From: a virus
IMG/VR virus record: IMGVR_UViG_3300045922_000360
Span: 1-23,758 of that record
Reading direction: 5' to 3' (one strand)
DNA: 23,758 nucleotides
Positions 1 to 6,637 of this stretch are shown here, in pieces (positions within the stretch are counted from its first letter, which is position 1; each line of letters starts with the position of its first letter). A program made the position numbers and the translations under genes. Under the pieces are notes generated by a model. It had not been told where the DNA came from. It made no database searches and saw nothing but the letters and a program-made list of their open reading frames with translations.

Positions 1-252
1 GAGGTTTACCGGATTGTCGCAATGGACATGCGGTTTTCGCTGGAGAACGAGGAGGAGCAGTCCCTTGCCCGCGTCGTGCATTACACCTGCGAGCGGATTG
101 GCGAAGAAACGCCGTGGGGTGGTCGCGCGTTTGGAACGACTATAGCCGACATCTACGAAGCGCGCGTTTGGCGGAACTGGGCGAATAAAAATGGCGGCGA
201 CATGATGACCGGGCAGCCGATACTAGCTATGCCTGTCGCTGCGGGTGGTTAG
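1..252 (+). CDS. 3' end of an unidentified tail-region protein (5' truncated)
   Basis: The frame is open from the first base, so the gene begins upstream; the first internal ATG is at 22. The visible 83 residues are acidic early on (ENEEEQSL), followed by a segment rich in aromatic and basic residues (IYEARVWRNW). I recognise no family. Its place just before a giant tail protein suggests a tail-tip or baseplate role, which is inference. It ends at a TAG (250-252), and the next large ORF starts at the following base in the same frame, so the two could be one gene split by an amber codon. Confidence 0.6.
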   Translation, partial: EVYRIVAMDMRFSLENEEEQSLARVVHYTCERIGEETPWGGRAFGTTIADIYEARVWRNWANKNGGDMMTGQPILAMPVAAGG

Positions 253-3200
253 GTGGTCTACAAAACAGGGCGCGAGCGGCGGGCAGAGTGGAGCGTCGCC
301 GGTGAATTTAACTGCAGGTACTGGCACCGCGTGGGTTTTTTGCCTAGCCCGCCAGACCCGAACATCAGGAGCCGTGGCGGTACTCAGTCGCTCAAACTTG
401 GGATAACGCAGAACTCAACCTCCGTTGCCTTCTTCGAGATGATTCTGGAGCCGGCGGTTCCGAGCTTCGACCCGTTCGGTGATGTGTTCGGCAGTCTGCC
501 GCTGCCTGTTACACTGGTTGACCAGCAGTTTAGTATCGGCGTTCAGACGGGCGGCGCGCCCGCTCTGGCACCTGATAGCGACATCGGCGCGGCGTTCTGG
601 TTTGCGCTTCCAAGCCCGACGCCCGCTCAATTTGAGTCTGAGTGCACCGTTGACTATGAGGTCACCTTCGGGGTTGACCTTGAGGAGTATTTCGAGGTCA
701 TCGAAATTCCCAACCCGAGCGACCCGAACGGATTTCCAGCCTATGGGGGCGTCCCAAACAATCCGTGGAACGGCTTCCCCGCGTTCGATGGCTCTAAGCA
801 TCTGCGCATTCGGTGGTTCGAGGCGACCAAACAGCACGGCAAAATCAACGCCGATGCGACTTTAACGGTCACCAGCACGGAGGGCGGCGGGTCTGCACGC
901 GTTAGCGCCGAATCTGATATTGACGTGATTATCGAGTGGCACGAATATGGGCTCACAGTAGAGACGGAGAGTCTGGCGGCTGACACATTTCAGACAACAC
1001 ACAGCGGGAGCCAGACATTTAACGGCGTACTGTTGCGCGCGCCCGGAATGCAGATATCTGGCAGCGGATACCTGAACGCATGGGGTGAGCCGTTTGTTAT
1101 GTCGGTCTCGGGCGTGCCGGCTGAAGACAATTATCAGAGCGTCTCGATCACGGACGCGACGATTTCGCCTCCCTACGAGCACGCCTATAATCTACAGCTG
1201 CGCAACTGGACGTCCGCCTACCCGTTTGGTCAAAAAATACGACTCCGGAAGGGCGGAACCGACGTCCATCCGATCACCGATGTATTGCTAGCGACGCCGA
1301 ACCTGTCAGGCGAGTTCGAACAATATAGGGCGGCGGGCAAGTTATGGCGCAATGGCGGGCTACATTTAAACTATAGTCTTGACACGACGGGCGCGGTTGG
1401 TTGGTATCTCGAAGACCCGTTTAAGCAGACCGAGCCGAGTATCAGCGCGAACCAGAAAGAGGCGGCGCGCGACTGGCGGATAATGCTCAGCGGGACGGCT
1501 TGGGACGCGGCGGACTGGGAGATGGACAACCCGCACACCATAGGCGCGTTCTCCTCTGCTGACTGGTCGGTCACCAATGCATCTGTTGCCAGTTCTACGC
1601 CCTACACAGATGTTGAGCCGGTGAACCCCGCTAACCCGATAGTGTTCACTTTGGACACAATCGCGCTGGCAGATTTTCGCGCCTATCGGTTCCTGCGGTT
1701 CCCGATTACGTACCTCCCGTTTTCTACACCGACGACTGAACCGGCAGTTCTGACCATAGACGGGCGCACGTTTTCAGCATCGTTCGATGACACCTCTACG
1801 GAGATTGTTTTTGACCTCTGCAACCCCGACGATTTAACCCCGCCGCTCCAAACTCAAGATTCTATCTGGGACGGGCTAGGTGACGGCACATTCGGGGTCG
1901 GGCAGGCGGGCGAGGTTACTCTGTCGTTCAAGCTCGCTGCAAAAGATTTCATCAGCTTCACCGGCTGGCAGATGTTCGTATCTGACTCCGCCGCTCTGAC
2001 TTGCCAATCATCGTTTGAACGTTGGGTGGAGGGTAGCCCCGAACGCAAGCGGTTCCTCTGGCTGAACACCGACCACCGAATCGGCTACGAACAAGAGGAC
2101 ATGCAGCGGACGGGCGTTGCGCCGTTCTATTCGTACAGTTGGCGGTCGATTTCGCAGCTAGTGGGCGACCAGCCGAAGGGCATCACAATTACCGAAAAAA
2201 CGACGTTCCCCGCAGACGATTTTCATAAAAATGCACGCGACGCGATCAATCTAGGCGGCAACGGCTGTATAATCACAGGCCCGATCGACGCTCTGGTTTA
2301 CGAGGAGACAATCGGCGTGGACGCTCTGACGCCGCGCAATCTCAGAGGCCAGATGCAATGGGACTCGGCGATTGGCTATCCGATAATCGGCAATTGCTGG
2401 GACCTCGAGCCCTACCCCGATGGGACAGACCCGAGCATCAAGCGCGCGTTGGGGATGCGTTCCCGCAAGTACCTGCGCTCGACTTCGTGGGGTCTAGTCA
2501 TCGGTTCCGGCGGCAGCATGGGCAGCGACGTTGTGGACGCGCTGGACATTGTGGCAAACGAGCCTTACACGGACACAACCGACGCAATCGGCAGGTACAC
2601 GATGCAGCACCTGAGGGGCGGTGCAGACCACACCATCAGCTACACGGCGGCGAGCCTGTCGAACGCCATCACGGTTGCGCCGAGGCATTGGCACCGGACA
2701 GCTTTCACCGGCGAAACTCGGTTCATCGGTGCCTACGCGGTTTCGCCCAGTCTGCAACACGTGTTAGGTTCTTTCGAGCCGACGCCCAGCGGTCTTCGCA
2801 TCGGTCTGAGCTTTGCTGGTAACGAACCGTTCCCGCTGGCGTTTCAGCTTTTCGTAACATCGACTCCTGCCCAGAACGACGGCATGGGTCTGGCTTTTTC
2901 AGACGCTGGAACCCTCTACGTGGTCTGGCGCGACGCCGGAGACGTCAAACTAGGCAGGGCAGATACATATTCAGCAATTACGACTATGGCAACAATCGCA
3001 GCGGGGACAGACCCGCAAATCGACGTCAGCCGCACCGGCTGGCTGTACATCTACTGGCGGGACGGGAGCGAAATTAAAGGGCAAATCCGAGACCCGCGCG
3101 GAAACATTGTCCAAAGCGTATTCTCGGCGGTCGCATCCGGTGTAACCGGCGGGTTTTCTGCTCGGTGGAGTCCCACCGCTGGCGGGAGTTGGCGGATGAT

Positions 3201-3267
3201 TATCATCTACACCAGCGGCGGGAACGTCGTTCAGGTCACAAGCCCTGACGGCGTGGTTTTCAGCTAA
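253..3267 (+). CDS. Large putative tail fibre/adhesin protein with C-terminal propeller-like repeats
   Basis: About 1004 residues, rich in Gly, Ser, Thr, Asp and aromatic residues with alternating beta-type sequence, as is common in phage tail-tip and receptor-binding proteins. Roughly residues 875-1004 contain at least two similar units built around a hydrophobic strand and 'WRD' (VVWRDAGDVK, then IYWRDGSEIK), resembling BNR or propeller-type blades. No enzyme motif was recognised. The GTG at 253 is taken as the start only because it directly follows the upstream stop; no good Shine-Dalgarno site is seen, and the true start could lie downstream or the frame could continue from the upstream ORF. 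The 3' end overlaps the convergent minus-strand gene by 8 bases. A tail adhesin role is inferred from size, composition and location. Confidence 0.7.
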   Translation: MVYKTGRERRAEWSVAGEFNCRYWHRVGFLPSPPDPNIRSRGGTQSLKLGITQNSTSVAFFEMILEPAVPSFDPFGDVFGSLPLPVTLVDQQFSIGVQTGGAPALAPDSDIGAAFWFALPSPTPAQFESECTVDYEVTFGVDLEEYFEVIEIPNPSDPNGFPAYGGVPNNPWNGFPAFDGSKHLRIRWFEATKQHGKINADATLTVTSTEGGGSARVSAESDIDVIIEWHEYGLTVETESLAADTFQTTHSGSQTFNGVLLRAPGMQISGSGYLNAWGEPFVMSVSGVPAEDNYQSVSITDATISPPYEHAYNLQLRNWTSAYPFGQKIRLRKGGTDVHPITDVLLATPNLSGEFEQYRAAGKLWRNGGLHLNYSLDTTGAVGWYLEDPFKQTEPSISANQKEAARDWRIMLSGTAWDAADWEMDNPHTIGAFSSADWSVTNASVASSTPYTDVEPVNPANPIVFTLDTIALADFRAYRFLRFPITYLPFSTPTTEPAVLTIDGRTFSASFDDTSTEIVFDLCNPDDLTPPLQTQDSIWDGLGDGTFGVGQAGEVTLSFKLAAKDFISFTGWQMFVSDSAALTCQSSFERWVEGSPERKRFLWLNTDHRIGYEQEDMQRTGVAPFYSYSWRSISQLVGDQPKGITITEKTTFPADDFHKNARDAINLGGNGCIITGPIDALVYEETIGVDALTPRNLRGQMQWDSAIGYPIIGNCWDLEPYPDGTDPSIKRALGMRSRKYLRSTSWGLVIGSGGSMGSDVVDALDIVANEPYTDTTDAIGRYTMQHLRGGADHTISYTAASLSNAITVAPRHWHRTAFTGETRFIGAYAVSPSLQHVLGSFEPTPSGLRIGLSFAGNEPFPLAFQLFVTSTPAQNDGMGLAFSDAGTLYVVWRDAGDVKLGRADTYSAITTMATIAAGTDPQIDVSRTGWLYIYWRDGSEIKGQIRDPRGNIVQSVFSAVASGVTGGFSARWSPTAGGSWRMIIIYTSGGNVVQVTSPDGVVFS

Positions 3268-3427
3268 TCAGCATCCCGAGGACGCCGACCGCGAAACCGA
3301 CGAGCGAACCGGCGATAAGGCGAGCCACCCAGTCAGCGGTCTGAACGTCTTCGCCCCGCGCGCGGCGGGTCGCCAAATCCATGACGACGAAGAGCAACAC
3401 GGCGGTCATGCAGATGGCGATAATCAT
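3260..3427 (-). CDS. Small protein with two membrane segments
   Basis: 55 residues from an ATG at 3427 that overlaps the stop of the upstream gene in an ATGA, implying translational coupling; longer upstream starts would run into that gene. Residues 1-16 (MIIAICMTAVLLFVVM) form one hydrophobic segment, a charged linker follows (RRARGED), and residues about 37-54 form a second (LIAGSLVGFAVGVLGMLI). It is the last gene of the leftward early operon and converges with the tail adhesin gene. Function is unknown; a holin-like or superinfection-exclusion role is possible but nothing specific supports either. Confidence 0.6.
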   Translation of the reverse strand: MIIAICMTAVLLFVVMDLATRRARGEDVQTADWVARLIAGSLVGFAVGVLGMLIS

Positions 3428-3915
3428 TTGCCCACCCTGATTTTGAACGGTGCCAACCCGCACTCTGGCGCGCAACCGAACGAGCGGATGAGAACCAACA
3501 AATGTAGAACGGGAATCGACAGACGGGCTTCTTTGTTCGGTCTGATTTCCAGTTCCGTTTCATAGTTCGAGCCTAGCATAATCTGGTTCCGTGAATTCAC
3601 CCGCAGAAACAGCCGTTGGCTGTGCAGGCTCTTGCCGTCGATGATTCTCAGTGAGATGTCAATCTCAACAAAATCACACTGTTTGTCCACCGTGTATCTA
3701 TAGCGGGTCACGAACGGGCACTCGCGCAGCGCGTCGATGCTGGACTTCCGGGCGTCGAGCCCAGTTGCTGCGCGCAGAACATCTCGCCAGTAGACGTCGA
3801 GCGGCATGGTTAGGCGTTGCGCCTCAGCGCGGTCTGCCAGCCGTTGGAGTTCGGCGAGAATCGCGTCTGATTGCTCGGTGATGATTTCTTCCATCACGTC
3901 TTGGGCGTTGCTCAT
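3424..3915 (-). CDS. Hypothetical protein of the early operon
   Basis: 163 residues. The N-terminal ~45 residues are helical and charged (MEEIITEQSDAILAELQRLA). The rest alternates basic and hydrophobic residues (DFVEIDISLRIIDGK, LFLRVNSRNQIMLG), suggesting a beta-rich domain. It overlaps its neighbours by ATGA on both sides (3912-3915 and 3424-3427), so it is translated as part of the leftward operon. I recognise no family and assign no function. Confidence 0.6.
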   Translation of the reverse strand: MSNAQDVMEEIITEQSDAILAELQRLADRAEAQRLTMPLDVYWRDVLRAATGLDARKSSIDALRECPFVTRYRYTVDKQCDFVEIDISLRIIDGKSLHSQRLFLRVNSRNQIMLGSNYETELEIRPNKEARLSIPVLHLLVLIRSFGCAPECGLAPFKIRVGK

Positions 3916-4121
3916 TGCAGCCTCTCGAAGCCGAGGTTCATTCGGTCTTGTTCTAGGCGTTCATGACCAGCTGAGACGCTGGAAACGAAATGCACGACGA
4001 GTAGCGCGAACGCTGCGGCGATGACTAACCCGATAATGAGGTTGGCGATCCGCTGCTTACGCTGTTTGGCACGGACGCGGGCGATTTCCGCGTCGGTTGG
4101 GTAGTGGTTCATGGTTTTCAT
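3912..4121 (-). CDS. Small single-pass membrane protein
   Basis: 69 residues: a short hydrophilic N-terminus with basic residues (RVRAKQRKQR, about 15-24), one strong hydrophobic segment (IANLIIGLVIAAAFALLVVHF, about 25-45), then a charged tail ending GFERLQ. By the positive-inside rule the N-terminus should be cytoplasmic and the tail outside. The ATG at 4121 is preceded by an AAAGGAA ribosome site; a second in-frame ATG three codons later is less well placed. It is coupled to the downstream gene by an ATGA overlap. Function unknown. Confidence 0.55.
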   Translation of the reverse strand: MKTMNHYPTDAEIARVRAKQRKQRIANLIIGLVIAAAFALLVVHFVSSVSAGHERLEQDRMNLGFERLQ

Positions 4122-4143
4122 GGTTCCTTTTGTTGGTTGGTTG

Positions 4144-4159
4144 GGGCGGTTGCCCGCCC
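4144..4159. other. Perfect 6-bp GC-rich hairpin in the leftward operon
   Basis: GGGCGG at 4144-4149 pairs with CCGCCC at 4154-4159 around a TTGC tetraloop. It lies in the only appreciable gap (4122-4170) of the leftward operon, between the repeat-protein gene and the small membrane-protein gene. No U-tract follows on either strand, so it is not a classical intrinsic terminator. It could stabilise or process the transcript, or reduce expression of the last three genes. Confidence 0.4.
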
Positions 4160-4170
4160 TGTTGCTTCTG

Positions 4171-4446
4171 TTATCGTCCCACCTTCTTAGCCCATTTCCG
4201 GTCGGAGCCGCAGTCTAGAGCCATCCAGAAGGCGTAGGTAGCATGGTCTCCCTGCTCGATAATTCGTTCAGCCCATTTCCGGTCGGAGCCGCAGTCTAGA
4301 GCCATCCAGAAGGCGCATTCGGCAGAGCCAGCCGTCTCGATGATGCGTTCTGCTTCCGTTCTGAATTCGCAGTCTTCCCGCGCAAGCCACCACGCCCGCT
4401 GAGGCGTCAGGTAGCACTTGTAGTTAGTGTTGTTGTTTTCGTTCAT
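4171..4446 (-). CDS. Helical-repeat protein (three ~27-residue units), copy 1
   Basis: 91 residues. Three related units follow an N-terminal MNEN: one ending EFRTEAERIIE, then AFWMALDCGSDRKWAERIIE, then AFWMALDCGSDRKWAKKV. The last two share an identical 13-residue core, and the DNA repeats exactly (see repeat entry). The units look amphipathic and helical, a solenoid-like pattern; I recall loosely similar 'A..YARDV..G.WPEAE' repeats in hypothetical phage proteins, but that comparison is inference. A strong GGAGGAG (4455-4461) precedes the ATG at 4446, the best ribosome site in the operon. A paralogue lies at 6330-6584. Function unknown; a protein-interaction role is plausible. Confidence 0.65.
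   Translation of the reverse strand: MNENNNTNYKCYLTPQRAWWLAREDCEFRTEAERIIETAGSAECAFWMALDCGSDRKWAERIIEQGDHATYAFWMALDCGSDRKWAKKVGR
4189..4315. repeat. Perfect 46-bp direct repeat within the repeat-protein gene
   Basis: Bases 4189-4234 recur exactly at 4270-4315, an offset of 81 bases, equal to 27 codons. Synonymous positions are also identical, so the unit was duplicated or homogenised recently. It encodes the 'MALDCGSDRKW' part of the protein repeats. Such a repeat can gain or lose a unit by slippage or by annealing-mediated recombination without breaking the frame. Confidence 0.9.
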
Positions 4447-4790
4447 TGTGTGTTCTCCTCCGCAAATCGCTGGAAAATCCCGCTCTCGCGCAAATCATCC
4501 AGCACCGCGTTAAACTCGTCTTCGTCACCATCGCAAACGTGTAACTCGCCCTTGCTAATCGTGACAGTTGTTGTGTCCGGCAAGCAGAATACCGAAGTCA
4601 CCCGCCAGCGTCCAATCTGCACCGAGACGGACGCGGAAATATCGGTTATGCCATATGCCAGATGAGTCAGCATATCGTCGTATCGCACATAGAGTGCAAC
4701 ACATAGAAATTCGTCATCCGGCATTGGCTCCCAGCCCAGCACCTCGCAGAGCCTGCTAACCGCCTGCTCCATCATTTCTTGTCTAGTCAT
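4443..4790 (-). CDS. Hypothetical acidic protein of the recombination operon
   Basis: 115 residues when started at the ATG at 4790, which has GGAG upstream at good spacing inside the end of the Rad52-like gene and overlaps its stop by 8 bases. A TTG four codons upstream is possible but less likely. The N-terminus is helical (MTRQEMMEQAVSRLCEVLGW), the middle is beta-like (VSVQIGRWRVTSVFCL), and the C-terminus is acidic (DGDEDEFNAVLDDL). It ends in an ATGA overlap with the repeat-protein gene. No family was recognised; linkage suggests an accessory role in early DNA metabolism. Confidence 0.6.
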   Translation of the reverse strand: MTRQEMMEQAVSRLCEVLGWEPMPDDEFLCVALYVRYDDMLTHLAYGITDISASVSVQIGRWRVTSVFCLPDTTTVTISKGELHVCDGDEDEFNAVLDDLRESGIFQRFAEENTQ

Positions 4791-5412
4791 TCTTAACTCC
4801 AAGAGTGAGATAGTTCATCGTGTCATCGCCGGTTGCGCAACCAGCCTCGACAGCAGACGCGAGCAGACCATAGGGTTCGCCCATTGCCGTAATCGCCTCG
4901 AACTGCTCCTTGCTGACGCCAGCATCTTTCACAAGCTGTTTCTTCTGCGCAGCAGTCAGCACCGCCGGTTTCTCAGCACGCTCCGGCTCTCGCAATCCTT
5001 CATGGTCTGGCTTCTCCCAGAGCCAATTACCGAAGGCGTCCCCGAATGTCCTAAGGGCGCGTTTCAGCGCGTCGGTCACTGCCTCTTTCGATGCTTTTTC
5101 ACTGTCGCCAGAACCCCAGCCTGTATCCTCGCGGGTGACGGACGAGCCGCATACATTTGCGGTTACCTTGACCACTGCGAGCCAGCCGCTGGATCCGATT
5201 TGCCGGAGGTCGGTAACACTGTAGCTCCAGCCGCCAAAGCCGAAGATTTTGTTGGCTTGGTCGATGGCAACATAGCCCGCTATGTAGTCGAGCGTTTTAC
5301 CCCCTGCACCCTGCCGCTGCTTGATTAACGATTTGTCAATCTGTTTAGCCAACATCTGTTCCTGCGTCTCGCGGGGAAAGTGCTGGTCGATTTTGTCGCC
5401 GGCTTTCGTCAC
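4783..5412 (-). CDS. Rad52-family single-strand annealing protein
   Basis: 209 residues. The Rad52/Rad22 core is clear: a segment around residues 43-66 (DYIAGYVAIDQANKIFGFGG, then WSYSV) matches the 'Y..GW..I..AN..FGF.GWS' signature, and residues 109-133 (KEAVTDALKRALRTFGDAFG, then N) match the 'KEAVTDALKRALR.FG...GN' signature. Family members anneal complementary single strands during phage recombination, replication and repair. The C-terminal ~65 residues are less conserved and may mediate partner contacts. The start is GTG at 5412, overlapping the stop of the Gam-like gene, with GGAGG six bases upstream. Adjacency to Gam-like, SSB-like and (divergently) RuvC-like genes fits a recombination module. 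Confidence 0.9.
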   Translation of the reverse strand: MTKAGDKIDQHFPRETQEQMLAKQIDKSLIKQRQGAGGKTLDYIAGYVAIDQANKIFGFGGWSYSVTDLRQIGSSGWLAVVKVTANVCGSSVTREDTGWGSGDSEKASKEAVTDALKRALRTFGDAFGNWLWEKPDHEGLREPERAEKPAVLTAAQKKQLVKDAGVSKEQFEAITAMGEPYGLLASAVEAGCATGDDTMNYLTLGVKND

Positions 5413-5927
5413 TTTGAACCTCCGAGCTTGACGGCGAACGACTCGCCAGCAGGCACGACTTCAGCAACGCCAGCAGCCACAGCAGACTCTAGAGCTTCGC
5501 CGGTCAGCTTCGAGACCAACGGCGATTTGGTGATTTTCACCGCTTCCGGCGTGTAAGCCTCAAGCCACGGCAGCGCGTCCTCTGTCAGTGCCACCCGTTC
5601 GGGCGTGGTTCGGAAGCTAAGCCGACCATATGGCAGCGTCAGCGTTTTGGTTTTCTGGTCTGCCAGCTGCTCCCGAGCGAACGATTCAAGTTCACCGGAG
5701 AATCTGGTTTGCAGCCAGTTCAGCCGCGACTCATGCTGTTTAACCAGCTTTTCGAGGTTGGATTTTGCCGCTTCCATGGCTGCCTGCTCGGCTAGCATTT
5801 TTCGCATCACCCAGTTAGCGGAGTCCGCATCTCGAACGTGGAATTGCTCAGCGGTTTCGTGTCCTAAAATCTCGCCAGTTTCTGGGTTGACGAGAAACCC
5901 GTCTATGTTGATTGTTGTGGTTTCCAT
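5409..5927 (-). CDS. Gam-like host-nuclease inhibitor / Gp157-type protein
   Basis: 172 residues. Residues about 40-95 form a long coiled coil (AMEAAKSNLEKLVKQHESRL). A compact segment follows: LTLPYGRLSFRTTPERVAL, then WLEAYTPEAVKITKSPLVSK. This coiled coil plus '(T)LPYGxLSFR..P..V' plus 'W......AVK' pattern is that of the phage Gam family, in which Mu Gam binds DNA ends and blocks RecBCD-type nucleases; siphovirus Gp157 proteins look similar. Placement directly upstream of a Rad52-type annealase, overlapping it by GTGA, is typical. Its ribosome site, GAGGA, lies within the end of the preceding mini-ORF, so its translation may depend on that ORF. Confidence 0.8.
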   Translation of the reverse strand: METTTINIDGFLVNPETGEILGHETAEQFHVRDADSANWVMRKMLAEQAAMEAAKSNLEKLVKQHESRLNWLQTRFSGELESFAREQLADQKTKTLTLPYGRLSFRTTPERVALTEDALPWLEAYTPEAVKITKSPLVSKLTGEALESAVAAGVAEVVPAGESFAVKLGGSK

Positions 5928-5935
5928 TGTGGTTG

Positions 5936-6004
5936 TTAGTCCTCGAACGGGTCGAACGGTTCGGGGTCTCGCCCCAGCCGTCCGATGATGATTAGTTTAT
6001 TCAT
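5936..6004 (-). CDS. 22-residue SSB-like miniprotein (N-terminal strand plus acidic tip)
   Basis: A 22-codon ORF starting at the ATG at 6004, inside an ATGA overlap with the upstream HTH gene, and ending in TAA at 5936-5938, eight bases before the Gam-like start. Its first 15 residues, MNKLIIIGRLGRDPE, are almost exactly the consensus N-terminus of bacterial single-strand DNA-binding proteins (MNKVILIGRLGRDPE type). Its last six, FDPFED, are acidic and contain Asp-Pro-Phe, loosely recalling the SSB C-terminal tip. The rest of the OB fold is missing and there is no room for it. It may be a deletion relic kept as a translational coupler for the Gam-like gene, or a functional micropeptide. The SSB match is seen directly; any function is inference. 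Confidence 0.55.
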   Translation of the reverse strand: MNKLIIIGRLGRDPEPFDPFED

Positions 6005-6333
6005 TGTGCTTCTTGTGTTTCGTAGCGCACCCAGCGGCAAGCCCGCTGATAGTCTGCGCTCGTTGTCATGCCGAGTTCGCGGCAAATCGTCCTAATGGTT
6101 CGGTCGCCTTGCAGCCAAGCTTTAACCACCGCCTCCCGCTGTTCGAGACCATCGACTGTAAGGGGTTTCGCCGGTTGGCGTAGCTGCTCTTCTCGCGCCC
6201 ATCGTCTAACCGACGCTTCACCGCAACCAACTTGCGCGGCTATCTGGCGATAACTGAGCCGAGTCGAGACCAGCAGGTGCAATGCGTGGGCCCGCTCAGC
6301 AACAAGGACGGGTTTTCGTGGTCGCCCTCTCAT
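6001..6333 (-). CDS. Small DNA-binding protein with two helix-turn-helix motifs
   Basis: 110 residues from the ATG at 6333, which overlaps the stop of the upstream gene as ATGA; an upstream in-frame ATG (6354) lies inside that gene and is less likely. The N-terminus has an AT-hook-like RGRPRKP. A homeodomain-like helix-turn-helix follows at about residues 27-46 (LSYRQIAAQVGCGEASVRRW), and a second probable one at about 78-102 (RTIRTICRELGMTTSADYQR). This resembles small phage regulators or the N-terminal part of transposases. As the second gene of the leftward operon, it is a good candidate to bind the divergent control region at 6585-6637. No specific target can be shown. Confidence 0.65.
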   Translation of the reverse strand: MRGRPRKPVLVAERAHALHLLVSTRLSYRQIAAQVGCGEASVRRWAREEQLRQPAKPLTVDGLEQREAVVKAWLQGDRTIRTICRELGMTTSADYQRACRWVRYETQEAQ

Positions 6334-6584
6334 TTGCCCACCTGCCGCAACCACTCACGAGATGAGCCGCAATCCTCAACCATCTTTATTGCCACCCATG
6401 TATCGCCTGCTCGCTCAATGATGCGTTCCGCCCACTCGCGGGGCGAGCCGCAGTCGCGAACCATTTGGTAGGCGTCTTCGGCAGCCTCCTCGATAATTCG
6501 CTCAGCTTCCGGACGAAACTCACGGTCGGCTTTCGCTCGCCGATATGCTTCGTAGGGCGTCGGTTGTTCTGTGTTTTCGTTCAT
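6330..6584 (-). CDS. Helical-repeat protein (three ~25-27-residue units), copy 2
   Basis: 84 residues from the ATG at 6584 (MNEN), with AGGTGT just upstream; a start seven codons earlier has no ribosome site. It is a paralogue of the protein at 4171-4446: both begin MNEN, both have EFRxEAERIIE followed by two 'DCGSxRxW' units (DCGSPREWAERIIE, DCGSSREW), and both end with a VG dipeptide plus a basic residue. DNA identity between the two genes is low, so the duplication is old, unlike the repeat inside copy 1. It is the first gene of the leftward operon, so it should be made early and at high level. Function unknown. Confidence 0.6.
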   Translation of the reverse strand: MNENTEQPTPYEAYRRAKADREFRPEAERIIEEAAEDAYQMVRDCGSPREWAERIIERAGDTWVAIKMVEDCGSSREWLRQVGK

Positions 6585-6637
6585 ACACCTATTATGACGC
6601 GTCAAACCACGTAAAGGTGTCGTCTGATTAGGAAATC
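6585..6637. promoter_or_regulatory. Divergent early control region with nested dyads
   Basis: This 53-base gap separates the leftward recombination operon from the rightward replication genes, so it should carry promoters for both. It holds a perfect 10-bp palindrome, TGACGCGTCA (6595-6604), nested in an inverted pair ACACCT (6585-6590) / AGGTGT (6615-6620). TATTAT at 6590-6595 could be a rightward -10 box, and CATAAT on the other strand (6591-6596) a leftward one; no convincing -35 boxes are visible. The dyad would overlap these elements, as an operator does. Promoter assignment is tentative. Confidence 0.4.

Noticed and set aside
250-252. Amber stop reassigned to an amino acid throughout the phage
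   Set aside because: TAG ends several confidently identified genes (large terminase, portal, stopper-like, Rad52-like), and their products have the expected lengths.
415-1182. Several 80-140-codon minus-strand ORFs inside the tail adhesin gene
   Set aside because: Arg-rich shadow translations of a long, coherent plus-strand gene; they overlap each other and lack initiation signals.
2358-2822. 154-codon plus-strand ORF in another frame of the adhesin gene
   Set aside because: Composition is rich in His, Arg and Gly as in a shifted frame; the main frame remains coherent throughout.
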